Positions 1 to 8,165 of a stretch of DNA of 63,370 nt are shown here, piece by piece. Source of the DNA: Paenibacillus rhizosphaerae (GTDB lineage: Bacteria; Bacillota; Bacilli; Paenibacillales; Paenibacillaceae); NCBI RefSeq assembly GCF_014192015.1, contig NZ_JACHXJ010000011.1, positions 1 through 63,370 on the forward strand, in the 5' to 3' direction. The position numbers were made by a program, and so were the translations under genes. Within the stretch, counting starts at the first letter, position 1; each line of letters starts with the position of its first letter. Below the pieces are notes generated by a model. It did not search any database. It was not told the DNA's origin and saw only the letters and a program-made list of their open reading frames with translations.

Positions 1-95
1 CAGGAGAGCAAGCTCTCCATCAAGTCCGCTCGACTTGCATGTATTAGGCACGCCGCCAGCGTTCGTCCTGAGCCAGGATCAAACTCTCCAAGAAA
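1..95 (-). rRNA. 16S rRNA, 5' end (partial)
   Basis: Read on the minus strand, this stretch begins GGAGAGTTTGATCCTGG and continues through the universal 27F region and into variable region V1. It is the first ~90 bases of 16S rRNA, and the rest runs out of the window to the left. The V1 segment (AGCGGACTTGATGGAGAG) resembles Paenibacillus 16S genes. The exact mature 5' end is not defined by the sequence, so the right boundary is approximate. Confidence 0.97.
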
Positions 96-224
96 ATTGG
101 AAGAATCTGCTCACCCAAAGGGAGTAGCTTTCCAACGAAAGTTTGTAGCTCATTTTGAATCTGACGAGATTGATTTAATCTCAAGTTGCTCCGGTCATAA
201 AACCGTCGCGTTTATACTCACTCG

Positions 225-244
225 TTGTTCAGTTTTCAAAGATC
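225..244 (-). promoter_or_regulatory. rrn leader boxA-like antitermination motif
   Basis: On the minus strand this reads GATCTTTGAAAACTGAACAA. That is the conserved leader motif of Firmicute rRNA operons, containing the boxA-like core that recruits the NusB/NusE antitermination complex. It lies ~130 bases upstream of the 16S start, as expected for an rrn leader. Confidence 0.7.
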
Positions 245-291
245 AAAATCTCTTTCTTTCGTTATCACCGCATCTCAGCGGCGACTTTTAT

Positions 292-321
292 AATATATCA
301 TACTCACCAGGTACTTTGCAA
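292..321 (-). promoter_or_regulatory. rRNA operon promoter (proximal, P2-like)
   Basis: The minus strand shows TTGCAA at 316-321, an 18-base spacer and TATATT at 292-297, directly preceded by an A/T-rich UP-element-like tract (about 322-340). It lies upstream of the boxA motif and the 16S start. The gene-free stretch 96-444 consists of this promoter, a possible second promoter and the leader. Confidence 0.6.
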
Positions 322-339
322 GAGTTATTTTTAAAAAGT

Positions 340-367
340 TTTTTACCACTTTCTATTAACCTTGCAA
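340..367 (-). promoter_or_regulatory. possible distal rRNA promoter (P1-like)
   Basis: The minus strand carries TTGCAA at 362-367, a 16-base spacer and TAAAAA at 340-345. Tandem promoters are usual for Bacillales rRNA operons, which supports the call. The -10 is poor and the distance between the two promoters is short, so this is tentative. Confidence 0.3.
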
Positions 368-444
368 AAGCCCTGTGCTTCAACTCAAAACGCAAAACTG
401 AAGCGAAAATTAATTTATCATAAGATAGGCAGTGCCGTCAAGCA

Positions 445-675
445 TTATTGTTTAAATTGTGAAAGCTTGCTGTTACGCGCATACTTTGAAAGCTCCTTTT
501 GCGGAGCAAATCGGGCATACATCCGAAAAACAGTCTTGTAGCGGTTCGCAATGGCATTACGGATATCCTGATCCAAACGCTGATCACTTAAGTCGAACAG
601 CATCTCGTCCAGCTCCTTGCGCAGCACATAATCTAATTCCTTACATTCCTTCTCGTTAAATAACATACCCAACAT
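445..675 (-). CDS. small conserved protein of unknown function (76 aa)
   Basis: This predicts a 76-residue soluble, charged protein with no signal peptide, membrane segment or cysteine. The first half is rich in Asp, Glu and Leu and probably helical, and the C-terminal third is basic and aromatic. A purine-rich AGGGGGG tract lies ~11 bases before the ATG. I recall similar unnamed proteins in Paenibacillus but can assign no domain. It sits just upstream of the rRNA promoter region and downstream of the SpoIIM-like gene, on the same strand as both. It could in principle be read through into the rRNA leader, since no terminator is visible after it. Confidence 0.6.
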   Translation of the reverse strand: MLGMLFNEKECKELDYVLRKELDEMLFDLSDQRLDQDIRNAIANRYKTVFRMYARFAPQKELSKYARNSKLSQFKQ

Positions 676-796
676 ATTGGAACTGGCCCCCCTGTAGATT
701 TATCCCTGAACGTCCATGAACGGATCGGTTATGATTTTATCGTCTTACTGTTATGCTCAACTTTTGGGAAATTTATGAATCACAATTTACAAAATA

Positions 797-1402
797 CTAA
801 TTCTGCATCAAGGCATAGGTAACCGTGCTCTCAATAATTGCGGCAACAAACAGCAGGATGACGACCCAAAAAGCTGCCGTAACCGATTTACGCAGCACTC
901 CCTCACCTTTTCTGACCCGTGCTCTCCTTCCTGGATTGATTCCGCTAATGACCCAGCTCCCCATTCTGATGCCATAGGCACACGCGATAATAATAGCCGG
1001 TATTTCAATAATTCCGTGCGGCAGGAGACCCCGGACGACTAAATCGGCCAGATTCTCTCCTTGGGTGCTTAAACTGTGTACCAAATAACCTATAACCATT
1101 CCGTTGACCAGCAGAAACATCACTGGCAGAATCCCAACCAGAAGACCCAGGTAAATGATCAGTACGCCCTTAATGCTGTTATTGAGAAAAATAAACCCGA
1201 AGAAGCTCCACTGCGGATGCTCCGAGTTCTGCAGATTACCGCTGACTTCCCTCAACCCGCTTAGCTGCTGGTCCACCAGGTCGGCCAAAGCCCCGGTACT
1301 GATCCACCCGGCCGCCACTCCGGCAGCAAAAAGCAATAGGGCAAACAATAATGTTTTTTTGATCGACATTAAGTCTCTTATAAATGTACTCAAACGAAGC
1401 AA
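797..1402 (-). CDS. SpoIIM/DUF95-family membrane protein
   Basis: This 201-residue integral membrane protein has hydrophobic stretches near residues 16-34, 78-105 (probably two helices), 127-150 and 175-195. The motif LPHGIIEIPA at 127-136 followed by a small-residue helix is typical of the stage II sporulation protein M (DUF95) family. In Bacillus, SpoIIM works with SpoIID and SpoIIP in septal peptidoglycan remodelling during engulfment. DUF95 proteins outside that complex have no defined role, and no spoIID or spoIIP is nearby. The start is a TTG with GAGGAGG 6-7 bases upstream. It lies divergent from pdaB, in a cluster of sporulation genes, so a sporulation role is plausible but not shown. 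Confidence 0.8.
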   Translation of the reverse strand: MLRLSTFIRDLMSIKKTLLFALLLFAAGVAAGWISTGALADLVDQQLSGLREVSGNLQNSEHPQWSFFGFIFLNNSIKGVLIIYLGLLVGILPVMFLLVNGMVIGYLVHSLSTQGENLADLVVRGLLPHGIIEIPAIIIACAYGIRMGSWVISGINPGRRARVRKGEGVLRKSVTAAFWVVILLFVAAIIESTVTYALMQN

Positions 1403-1585
1403 ACGATTCCCTCCTCAAAGTAATAAGTCCCAAGTACGAGCATACATTGAAGTAAACAAGCTTTACATGAGCATTTTTCCTGAGATTCGTTTCAAGGGGC
1501 CGTTACAGCCTATTTATAAAACCCCTTTGTTATAACGGACGACAGCGCAAAATGCTGATGTATGGAAAGGGGAGCTTACGAGCAT

Positions 1586-2392
1586 ATGAATTCATTTTTC
1601 TATGTGCTGAATGGCAGGAAAATAAAACGCACGTTTCTCGTGCTGGCCGCAGCGGTATTTGCCATCGGTATCATCTATGTCGAGAGCGACAACATCACGG
1701 TATTCTCTGAAGGGGCTCCAGCAGCCATTTACAGCGTCCCTACCGAGAAGAAAGTGATCGCCCTGACATTTGATATCAGCTGGGGAGAAAAGCGGGCAGA
1801 GCCCATTCTGAAGGTTCTGAAGGACAAGAATGTGCAGAAGGCTACTTTCTTTTTATCCTCCCCTTGGGGAAAAAGCCATCCGGATATCGTAAATGATATC
1901 AAAAACAGCGGGTTTGAAATCGGAAGCCACGGCCACAAGCACGTGAATTACAGCACGCTGAGCGACGAAGAAATTCGCAAGCAGCTGATCACAGCCAATT
2001 CTATATTAACCGATTTAACTGGCAAGGAACCCAATCTCCTCCGCCTCCCTAACGGGGATTTTGACAAGCGGGTGCTGAAGATCGCTGATAGCCTTAATTA
2101 TAAGGTCATCCAATGGGATACCGATTCCCAAGACTGGAAAAACATCGGTGCGCAAAATATCGTCAATCGCGTAGTGTCGAAGGCGCACCCCGGGGATATC
2201 GTGCTTCTCCATGCGAGCGACTCAGTCAAGCAGACCCATGAAGCGCTCCCGGTCATCATTGATGAACTCCGCAAACAGGGGTACGAATTCGTAACCGTGT
2301 CCGACCTGCTCAGTCAAGCGGATACCAAGGGAAAAGAGATCCGCGACCAGGCGGCGATGCAGCAAGCCATTGAAGACGCAGCCGGCATGTAA
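1586..2392 (+). CDS. pdaB: PdaB-type polysaccharide deacetylase
   Basis: This 268-residue protein has an N-terminal signal-anchor near residues 15-31 and a NodB-homology carbohydrate esterase 4 domain. The visible motifs are TFDISWG (61-67), SHGHKH (114-119), RLPNGDF and DIVLLHAS. The first motif carries Asp then Ile where fully active deacetylases have two Asp, as in B. subtilis PdaB, which is needed to keep spores stable late in sporulation. The ATG at 1586 was chosen because GAAAGGGGAG precedes it; the in-frame ATG at 1562 has no ribosome binding site. It is transcribed toward kbaA, and the two genes share a terminator. Confidence 0.92.
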   Translation: MNSFFYVLNGRKIKRTFLVLAAAVFAIGIIYVESDNITVFSEGAPAAIYSVPTEKKVIALTFDISWGEKRAEPILKVLKDKNVQKATFFLSSPWGKSHPDIVNDIKNSGFEIGSHGHKHVNYSTLSDEEIRKQLITANSILTDLTGKEPNLLRLPNGDFDKRVLKIADSLNYKVIQWDTDSQDWKNIGAQNIVNRVVSKAHPGDIVLLHASDSVKQTHEALPVIIDELRKQGYEFVTVSDLLSQADTKGKEIRDQAAMQQAIEDAAGM

Positions 2393-2403
2393 TCATAAGC
2401 ACA

Positions 2404-2435
2404 GAAAAAAGAGCTAAGAATCTTAGCTCTTTTTT
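2404..2435. terminator. bidirectional terminator between pdaB and kbaA
   Basis: A near-perfect hairpin, GAGCTAAG/CTTAGCTC, is flanked by an A-run on the left and a T-run on the right, so it can stop both pdaB (plus) and kbaA (minus). The kbaA stop codon at 2423-2425 lies inside the stem. Confidence 0.9.
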
Positions 2436-3013
2436 GCGTTCAACACTTTATGAAGGATTAAAATTTGGTAAGCATTGCAGACGATCAGCGGAACCAGAAT
2501 AAAGACGGTGGCGTTGTTGACGCCAATCTTGAGTCCTCCCACCAGCTCCACGATGGTGATCGCCGTCATGAAGAAGATTGTCGGTATCCAAGCAGTCGGA
2601 TTGGTTGCTTTGGCCTTGAAATAAGCTACAACGACGGCAACGACCAGAATCGATATACCGACGATCAAGTCGGAAAACTGGCTGTTCTCCTTCCCGACAA
2701 AGGAGCGGAAAAACATGACTTCAAGCAGTGCCAGGACCGCCAGGACAAGCTGTATGTACTGCCATACTTTTTTGGGGAAGACCCCGATGGCCGTGTAGTT
2801 CAAGATCATATAAGCGAAAAAGCCAAGCTGGGAATAGACGCTGACCATCAGGCCGTATCCGAATAAAATGACCAGATAAAACAAGTAATCGGCAGGCCCC
2901 TTAAATTTAATTATACCGCTTCCAAACTGCAGCAGCACCCCGGCCACGATCGCCGCTATAGAGCCGGCAAGCAGTGTTTTCCAAAATAATGTCATCCATC
3001 TTTTTAAGTTCAA
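2423..3013 (-). CDS. kbaA: KinB-signalling pathway activation protein KbaA
   Basis: This 196-residue polytopic membrane protein has about six hydrophobic helices, a basic N-terminus (MNLKRWMTLFWK) and a short basic tail. Sequence and position, between gerD and pdaB exactly as in B. subtilis, identify KbaA, a membrane protein needed for the sensor kinase KinB to feed the Spo0A phosphorelay. The mechanism is not known. It is convergent with pdaB and divergent from gerD, and the stop codon is embedded in the shared terminator. Confidence 0.9.
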   Translation of the reverse strand: MNLKRWMTLFWKTLLAGSIAAIVAGVLLQFGSGIIKFKGPADYLFYLVILFGYGLMVSVYSQLGFFAYMILNYTAIGVFPKKVWQYIQLVLAVLALLEVMFFRSFVGKENSQFSDLIVGISILVVAVVVAYFKAKATNPTAWIPTIFFMTAITIVELVGGLKIGVNNATVFILVPLIVCNAYQILILHKVLNAKKS

Positions 3014-3075
3014 ATATTCTGCACCCCCAAGACTTTATTTTACCAACGTTCACAATAAAAAACCATCCATGCCTC

Positions 3076-3106
3076 GACATATTTCGAATTTTCGGATGCC
3101 ATACTA
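3076..3106 (+). promoter_or_regulatory. candidate sigma-G promoter of gerD
   Basis: GACATA at 3076-3081, an 18-base spacer and CATACTA at 3100-3106 match the forespore sigma-G pattern (GHATR with CATXHTA). The site lies ~35 bases before the gerD start codon. In B. subtilis gerD is a sigma-G gene, which agrees with this reading. Confidence 0.55.
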
Positions 3107-3140
3107 CAAACAGGATCTGAAGCAAAGGAGGACAACACTG

Positions 3141-3857
3141 ATGAAGTGGCCGGTTATCGGTTTATGTGCGCTTTTTCTCGGTATTTCCGCGGCTCTGACA
3201 GGCTGTGGATCAGAACAGAGCTATGCCCCGCCCCAGAGCGATTATAAAGAGATGAAAACGATGGTTGTCGATATCCTGAAGAGCGATGAAGGCAAGAAAG
3301 CAGTCGAGGATGCCCTGAAGGGCGGCGGGGGATCAGGCAGCAGCGGCTCCGGGTCAGGATCGGGGCTCGGCATGCAGATGATGTCCCTTCAAGCCGGAGA
3401 CCAAATCCGAACGGCGGTCAAAGACACCATTACCGCTCCGGAATATAAAAAAGAGTTCGAAAAAATCATGACGGATCCCCAGTTTGCTGGAGATTTCGCC
3501 AAAGCGATCAGCTCGCAGAACAAGCAGCTGCATATGCAGTTGATCAAAGATCCTACTTATCAGCAAGCCGTCGCCGATATTATGAAGTCACCCGAAGTCA
3601 TGAAAATGTTCCTGGATATTACCAAATCCCCTGAATACCGCAAGCAGTCGATGACCGTCATGCAGGAAGCCATGCAGAACCCGTTGTTCAAAATAGAAGT
3701 CATGAACATGCTCAAGGATGTCGTGACCCAAGAGCTCCAGCCTAAGGTCGAAAAATCGCAAAAGAAAAGCCAGAGCAAAGGCCAAGAAGGCGGAGACCAA
3801 GGCAGCAGCGAAGGCGGAGATAAGGAAAATGGCGAAGGCGGCGGTGGAGGAAGTTAA
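3141..3857 (+). CDS. gerD: spore germination lipoprotein GerD
   Basis: This 238-residue lipoprotein has a signal peptide ending in the lipobox LTGC, with Cys22 as the expected lipidated residue. The mature part has a Gly/Ser-rich linker, a long helical core and a low-complexity Gly/Glu/Ser tail after about residue 195. GerD is a scaffold that gathers nutrient germinant receptors into the germinosome in the spore inner membrane. The ATG at 3141 follows AAAGGAGG with good spacing; the longer upstream frame lacks a ribosome binding site and would mask the signal peptide. It is one of the few plus-strand genes and is convergent with salA. Confidence 0.93.
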   Translation: MKWPVIGLCALFLGISAALTGCGSEQSYAPPQSDYKEMKTMVVDILKSDEGKKAVEDALKGGGGSGSSGSGSGSGLGMQMMSLQAGDQIRTAVKDTITAPEYKKEFEKIMTDPQFAGDFAKAISSQNKQLHMQLIKDPTYQQAVADIMKSPEVMKMFLDITKSPEYRKQSMTVMQEAMQNPLFKIEVMNMLKDVVTQELQPKVEKSQKKSQSKGQEGGDQGSSEGGDKENGEGGGGGS

Positions 3858-3864
3858 CCGCATT

Positions 3865-3892
3865 AAAAAAAAGCCCCAATAGGGGCTTTTTT
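3865..3892. terminator. bidirectional terminator between gerD and salA
   Basis: The arms AAGCCCC (3871-3877) and GGGGCTT (3882-3888) form a 7-bp hairpin with an A-run before and a T-run after. It serves gerD on the plus strand and salA on the minus strand. Confidence 0.9.
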
Positions 3893-3916
3893 GCTGTAAT
3901 GAAACAAACATGCAGT

Positions 3917-5020
3917 TTATTGCTCGCACTTGGTAACAATCGATGCGGCCAATTGGCCGTAGATCTGACCCGTCTGCGTGTCCGCCTTATATACGGAAGG
4001 CGAGAAGTCCGGCTCGGAGACATGGTTATCCGGCGCTCCAAGCGGCAGCTGTGCCAGCAATTCCGTATGAAGCGTTTCCGCCAATTGTCCGCCTCCGCCC
4101 CTTCCGAATACGTAATCCCGCTTACCGCAGCCTGCGCACTCGTAATAAGCCATATTTTCGACAACGCCCAAAATGTCATGATTGGTCTGAAGCGCCATCG
4201 CTCCGGCACGAGCGGCAACGAAAGCAGCAGTGGCGTGCGGGGTTGTGACGATGATCTCTTTGCTCTGCGGCAGCATCTGATGAACGTCAAGGGCCACATC
4301 GCCCGTTCCCGGCGGCAAGTCAAGCAGCATATAATCGAGCTGTCCCCAAGCGACGTCGCCGAAAAATTGATGCAGCATTTTGCCGAGCATCGGACCGCGC
4401 CAAATGACCGGGTTATTTTCTCGGATAAAAAAGCCCATGGACATCACTTTGACGCCAAAGCGCTCTACAGGGATGATCGTGTTGTCCTCTACCACGGGCC
4501 CCTCTTCGATCCCCATCATATCCGGCACGCTGAAGCCGTAAATATCGGCGTCAATAAGCCCTACGCGCTTGCCCATACGGGCCAAGGCTGCAGCCAGGTT
4601 GACGGTCACCGTCGACTTACCTACGCCGCCCTTACCGCTTGCGACCGCGATAAAATGGACGTTCGGATCCTGCAGCAGCTGGTTGTGCTCCAGCCCGGCG
4701 GCATGTCCTTTGACGAGCTTATCCTCGTCCTCCTGGCGCATGCGCGCCGACTCCCCTAATATTTTCTCGCGTTCCAGCTCGTTGGCTTCCCGCATCCGGA
4801 TGTGAATCTCCGTACCCTCTGCGTCCCGGAGCCGCTCCCGGATGTCCTTTTCAAGCGCCTGGGCGTAATCTTCACGCTTGTCTAATGTGATGACCGACAG
4901 TGAAATACGGCTTTCCTTCACAACGATATCTCTTATCATTTGCAGCTCAATCAGGCTCTTCCCTGTGACAGGCTCGACGATTGGCTGTAATAGCTGTTGC
5001 ACTTGCTCACGTGATAACAT
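3917..5020 (-). CDS. salA: Mrp/NBP35-family P-loop ATPase SalA
   Basis: This 367-residue protein has an N-terminal DUF59-like domain (about 1-90), a short charged linker and a MinD/Mrp-type ATPase domain. The deviant Walker A, GKGGVGKST, is at 129-137, followed by an IDADIYG switch and a DLPPGTGD Walker B-like motif. A CAGC pair near residue 296 matches the metal-binding Cys pair of the Mrp/ApbC family, which carries Fe-S clusters. In B. subtilis the orthologue SalA represses scoC and so affects exoprotease production. Its place beside gerD and cwlD is conserved. Whether it acts as Fe-S carrier, regulator or both here cannot be told from sequence. Confidence 0.9.
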   Translation of the reverse strand: MLSREQVQQLLQPIVEPVTGKSLIELQMIRDIVVKESRISLSVITLDKREDYAQALEKDIRERLRDAEGTEIHIRMREANELEREKILGESARMRQEDEDKLVKGHAAGLEHNQLLQDPNVHFIAVASGKGGVGKSTVTVNLAAALARMGKRVGLIDADIYGFSVPDMMGIEEGPVVEDNTIIPVERFGVKVMSMGFFIRENNPVIWRGPMLGKMLHQFFGDVAWGQLDYMLLDLPPGTGDVALDVHQMLPQSKEIIVTTPHATAAFVAARAGAMALQTNHDILGVVENMAYYECAGCGKRDYVFGRGGGGQLAETLHTELLAQLPLGAPDNHVSEPDFSPSVYKADTQTGQIYGQLAASIVTKCEQ

Positions 5021-5092
5021 GCTGGCAGCACCTCTGCTTTATAGTTTTCATCTAAGGTTCCATCTAAAGCCTCAGGTGCTATTATACCATTC

Positions 5093-5860
5093 TCACGGAT
5101 TTTCTGACGACACTTTCGCCTTCTCGCCGGACAAATACCGGAGAACTCCCTTGTAGACCGATGCGGCGACCTTGCGTTGGTAGCTCTCATCCCTGAGCAG
5201 CTCCGACTCCTGCGGGTGGGACAGAAATCCGACCTCCACCAGAGCCGAAGGCATTTTCAGCGCTTGAAGCAGATACACGGTATTCACTGTTTTGGCCACC
5301 CTGTCCGTATTTTCGAGGTTCCGCTTAATCTCATCCTGAATTAATGCAGCCAGTCCTGCGTTGTCCGGGTGATTCGGATAATAAAACGTCTGCGCCCCCC
5401 GATATTGATTCGACGGAAAGCTGTTCATGTGAATGCTCAAAAACAGGTCCGCATGCTTGTCCTCAATGAACTTGGCCCTCTGCTTCAGATCCTCTGTCTT
5501 ACGTTTGGAATACCCTCTCGTATCACCGGCAAGGTCGTAGTCACCCTCGCGTGTCATCACCACGACTGCGCCGGCCTGCTGCAAATAATCCCGCAGATAT
5601 AGGGCGATGGCCAGGTTAATATCTTTTTCGATCACGCCCTGCTTGCTGACGGCGCCTCCGTCCGGCCCGCCGTGACCGGCATCCAGTGCAATCACTTTTC
5701 CCGACAGCGGCAGCCCCAAAGAACCCGTCGTCTTTGCGGCAGGAATTTGGTAGGTAGCCACCGCAATAAAAACAATCAGCAGGCAGAGGCCGATCAGCGC
5801 CTTTTTGACCGTGCTTACCCGGATCCACAGCACCTGTTTCTTTCGTCCCTGCTTGGACAT
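5093..5860 (-). CDS. cwlD: N-acetylmuramoyl-L-alanine amidase CwlD
   Basis: This 255-residue protein has one N-terminal transmembrane segment (about 13-33) and an amidase_3 zinc hydrolase domain. The zinc and catalytic motifs ALDAGHGGPDGG, EKDINLAIA, SIHMNSF and LVEVGFLSH are all present. CwlD removes peptide side chains from muramic acid so that muramic delta-lactam can form in the spore cortex, the mark used by germination lytic enzymes; it works with GerD and PdaA-type deacetylases. The start at 5860 follows GGAGGTGG; a longer frame has no suitable site. It lies upstream of salA with a 72-base gap and is probably co-transcribed. Confidence 0.93.
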   Translation of the reverse strand: MSKQGRKKQVLWIRVSTVKKALIGLCLLIVFIAVATYQIPAAKTTGSLGLPLSGKVIALDAGHGGPDGGAVSKQGVIEKDINLAIALYLRDYLQQAGAVVVMTREGDYDLAGDTRGYSKRKTEDLKQRAKFIEDKHADLFLSIHMNSFPSNQYRGAQTFYYPNHPDNAGLAALIQDEIKRNLENTDRVAKTVNTVYLLQALKMPSALVEVGFLSHPQESELLRDESYQRKVAASVYKGVLRYLSGEKAKVSSENP

Positions 5861-5929
5861 AAAAAATCCACCTCCGTTCCCCATATCGACTCTACACATC
5901 TATATGGGGCGAGGTGGACAAATAGTACT

Positions 5930-7099
5930 TTATGAAGATACTTGTGTGGACATCCCTTCGATCAAAATCTTAGCGACCTCAGGACGGGTAAATTCCGGTG
6001 GCGGGCAAATGCCGTCGCGCAGCAGACCGCGTACCTTCGTACCGGACAAAGTCAAATGATCTTCCTTCGGATGCGGGCAGGTTTTGCTGGATGCCATATT
6101 GCCGCACTTTTTGCAGAAGAAGCTGTGTTCGAAAAACAACGGGGTAATGCCGAGTTCTTCCGCCGTGAAATTCGAGAAAATTTCCTGGGCTTCATAGGTG
6201 CCGTAATAATCGCCTACGCCGGCATGGTCGCGGCCGACGATAAAATGGGTGCAGCCGTAATTTTTGCGGACCATCGCATGGAAAATGGCTTCTCTCGGGC
6301 CGGCATAACGCATTGCGGCCGGAAACACGCCAAGGAACGTACGATCGGCGGGGTAGTAGTTTTCGAGCAGGACCAGATAACTCTTCATCCGGACGTTGGC
6401 CGGAACGTCATCCGACTTGGTCTCGCCAACGAGCGGGTTCAGGAACAGCGCATCGACGATCTCAAGCGCACTCTTCTGGATATACTCATGAGCCCTGTGA
6501 ACCGGGTTGCGGGTTTGGAAGCCGACAACCTTCTTCCATCCCTTCTCCGCAAAAATACGGCGCGTCTCCGCCGGATCAAAATAAAACTCGCCGAACTTGG
6601 CCGGTTTCGGACGGTTCAGCACCTGAATGCTTCCGCCAACATAGTTCGATGGACGCTCAAACAGCTTCTTGACACCAGGATGCTCGGAATCGCTAGCTTT
6701 GAATACCTTAGTCGCCTCAGCGGTCTGATCGACGCTGTAAATGCTCTCGATATCAAGAACGGCATACACCACCCCGTCTTCGGCTCCTACGAGGGCTGCC
6801 TTGTCGCCTACAGTGAGTTCCGCGGCCTTCTCATCGTCCACAGCCAGTGTTATCGGAATGCTCCATACCGTGCCGTCCGCCAGCCTCATGCGGTCGACGA
6901 CCGACTGGTAATCCTGCTCGTTCATAAAACCCGTCAACGGGGAAAAAGCGCCTACGCCAATCAGATCGATATCCGAAATCGTCCAAGTATTCACAGGAAT
7001 CTGTTTAAAACCGGCCGCAGCCTGCAGCAGCTCTTCTCTGGCCTGGCCTTCAGCAATACGGTTAATCAAGGTACCTCCGTGAGGCTGAATCGCTGTCAT
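5930..7099 (-). CDS. sat: ATP sulfurylase (sulfate adenylyltransferase)
   Basis: This 389-residue, full-length bacterial/archaeal-type enzyme converts sulfate and ATP to adenosine 5'-phosphosulfate (APS). Visible motifs are the nucleotide-binding QTRNPVHRAHE, GRDHAGVGDYYG and a C-terminal Cys group (CKKC...C) followed by LSGTKVR. There is no fused APS kinase domain. The ATG has AAGGGGAG 7 bases upstream. It lies 33 bases downstream of cysH in one transcription unit, so APS made here can be passed to the CysH reductase. Confidence 0.96.
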   Translation of the reverse strand: MTAIQPHGGTLINRIAEGQAREELLQAAAGFKQIPVNTWTISDIDLIGVGAFSPLTGFMNEQDYQSVVDRMRLADGTVWSIPITLAVDDEKAAELTVGDKAALVGAEDGVVYAVLDIESIYSVDQTAEATKVFKASDSEHPGVKKLFERPSNYVGGSIQVLNRPKPAKFGEFYFDPAETRRIFAEKGWKKVVGFQTRNPVHRAHEYIQKSALEIVDALFLNPLVGETKSDDVPANVRMKSYLVLLENYYPADRTFLGVFPAAMRYAGPREAIFHAMVRKNYGCTHFIVGRDHAGVGDYYGTYEAQEIFSNFTAEELGITPLFFEHSFFCKKCGNMASSKTCPHPKEDHLTLSGTKVRGLLRDGICPPPEFTRPEVAKILIEGMSTQVSS

Positions 7100-7132
7100 C
7101 TTTTCGCTCCCCTTCTTCTGGTCCGTTATTTA

Positions 7133-7825
7133 TTACTTATGAAGTCCGCATTCAATTTTGTCACTGTTTGCCCAGCGTCCTGCACGAGGATCTTCTCCAG
7201 GGGCCACCGCACGCGTGCAATGCTCGCATCCGATACTTGGGAAGTTCATGTCGTGAAGCGGGTTGTAGAATACCTGGTTTTCACGAATATAATGCCATAC
7301 GTCGTCGGATGTCCAGTCTGCCAGCGGATTGAATTTAACCAGTCCGAATTTGTTGTCGTATTCCACCTTCTTGGAGTTAGCCCGGGTAGGCGCCTGATCG
7401 CGGCGGATGCCGGTAATCCATGCGTCGTACTGGGACAAGATCCGGGTCAAAGGCTCTACCTTACGGATGTTGCAGCATGCGTTGGGATCGGATTTCCACA
7501 GCTCTTCGCCATGGGCAGCCGCCTGCTCTTCCGGCGTCAGTTTCGGCGATACCCGGACAAACTCAATGCCGTATTTGGCCGCAAGGCGGTCCCGGGTTTC
7601 GTACGTTTCTTTAAAGTGGAAATCGGTATCGAGGTAAAAAATGTCGGTCGACGGGCTTACCTTTTGCAAAATATCAACGAGCACGACGTCTTCAGCGCCA
7701 AAGCTGCAGGCAAACGTAATGTTCGGGAATGTCTCCACCGCAAGCCGGATCAATTCTTCAGCCGTAGCATGCTCCATTTCTTCGGCTTGTTTCTGGATCC
7801 ATTGTTCTTTTTCAAGCAAATTCAT
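7133..7825 (-). CDS. cysH: APS/PAPS reductase CysH, Fe-S type
   Basis: This 230-residue protein has a PP-loop-like FACSFGAED motif, a CC pair (in NACCNIRK), a CEHC pair near the C-terminus and the terminal catalytic ECGLHK. The CC and CxxC pairs are the ligands of the [4Fe-4S] cluster found in assimilatory APS reductases and in the dual-specificity Bacillus enzyme; PAPS-only reductases lack them. With sat next door and no cysC in the window, direct APS reduction to sulfite is the likely route. The ATG at 7825 was chosen because GGAGGC lies ~7 bases upstream. Promoter at 7904-7931. Confidence 0.94.
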   Translation of the reverse strand: MNLLEKEQWIQKQAEEMEHATAEELIRLAVETFPNITFACSFGAEDVVLVDILQKVSPSTDIFYLDTDFHFKETYETRDRLAAKYGIEFVRVSPKLTPEEQAAAHGEELWKSDPNACCNIRKVEPLTRILSQYDAWITGIRRDQAPTRANSKKVEYDNKFGLVKFNPLADWTSDDVWHYIRENQVFYNPLHDMNFPSIGCEHCTRAVAPGEDPRAGRWANSDKIECGLHK

Positions 7826-7903
7826 ATAAGATGCCTCCATTCTGAATAAAAGTATCGTTTGTAATTCACTATAATCCCTACTGAAATAATATGATTAATC
7901 ACA

Positions 7904-7931
7904 AGTATAAAGTAAAACCGCTGGTTGTCAA
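7904..7931 (-). promoter_or_regulatory. sigma-A promoter of cysH-sat
   Basis: On the minus strand TTGACA (7926-7931), a 16-base spacer and TATACT (7904-7909) form a near-consensus promoter, giving a leader of ~70 bases to cysH. No S-box or T-box elements are visible in the leader. The rest of the gene-free stretch 7826-8165 holds only the candidate promoter and leader of the divergent small gene at 8166. Confidence 0.75.
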
Positions 7932-8017
7932 TTCCTTTTCGTCGTATTTATTATCATTTTGGAATAAAGATTTTGAATAAGGTCCCCCCTATGCCAATTT
8001 CTACGCATTCGCCCTAT

Positions 8018-8048
8018 GCATAAACGCACTTTTGGGAATGACATACTA
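8018..8048 (+). promoter_or_regulatory. weak candidate forespore-type promoter for the gene at 8166
   Basis: GCATA (8018-8022) and CATACTA (8042-8048) resemble a sigma-F/sigma-G promoter, but the 19-base spacer is longer than usual. No convincing sigma-A promoter was found upstream of 8166. Confidence 0.25.
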
Positions 8049-8165
8049 ATCCGGTAGAGGAATTTGGGGCTGACAAGCTGTATACGCTGCTCCGTACAAA
8101 GGGCATCGGGCACCGGTGCAAATATTGGGCTATGTACAATAGATTATTGGGAAGGAGTGATCTTG

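Noticed and set aside
5942..7849. A 635-codon plus-strand open frame opposite sat and cysH
   Set aside because: It is the antisense shadow of two clear enzymes, with no ribosome binding site and no recognisable domain.
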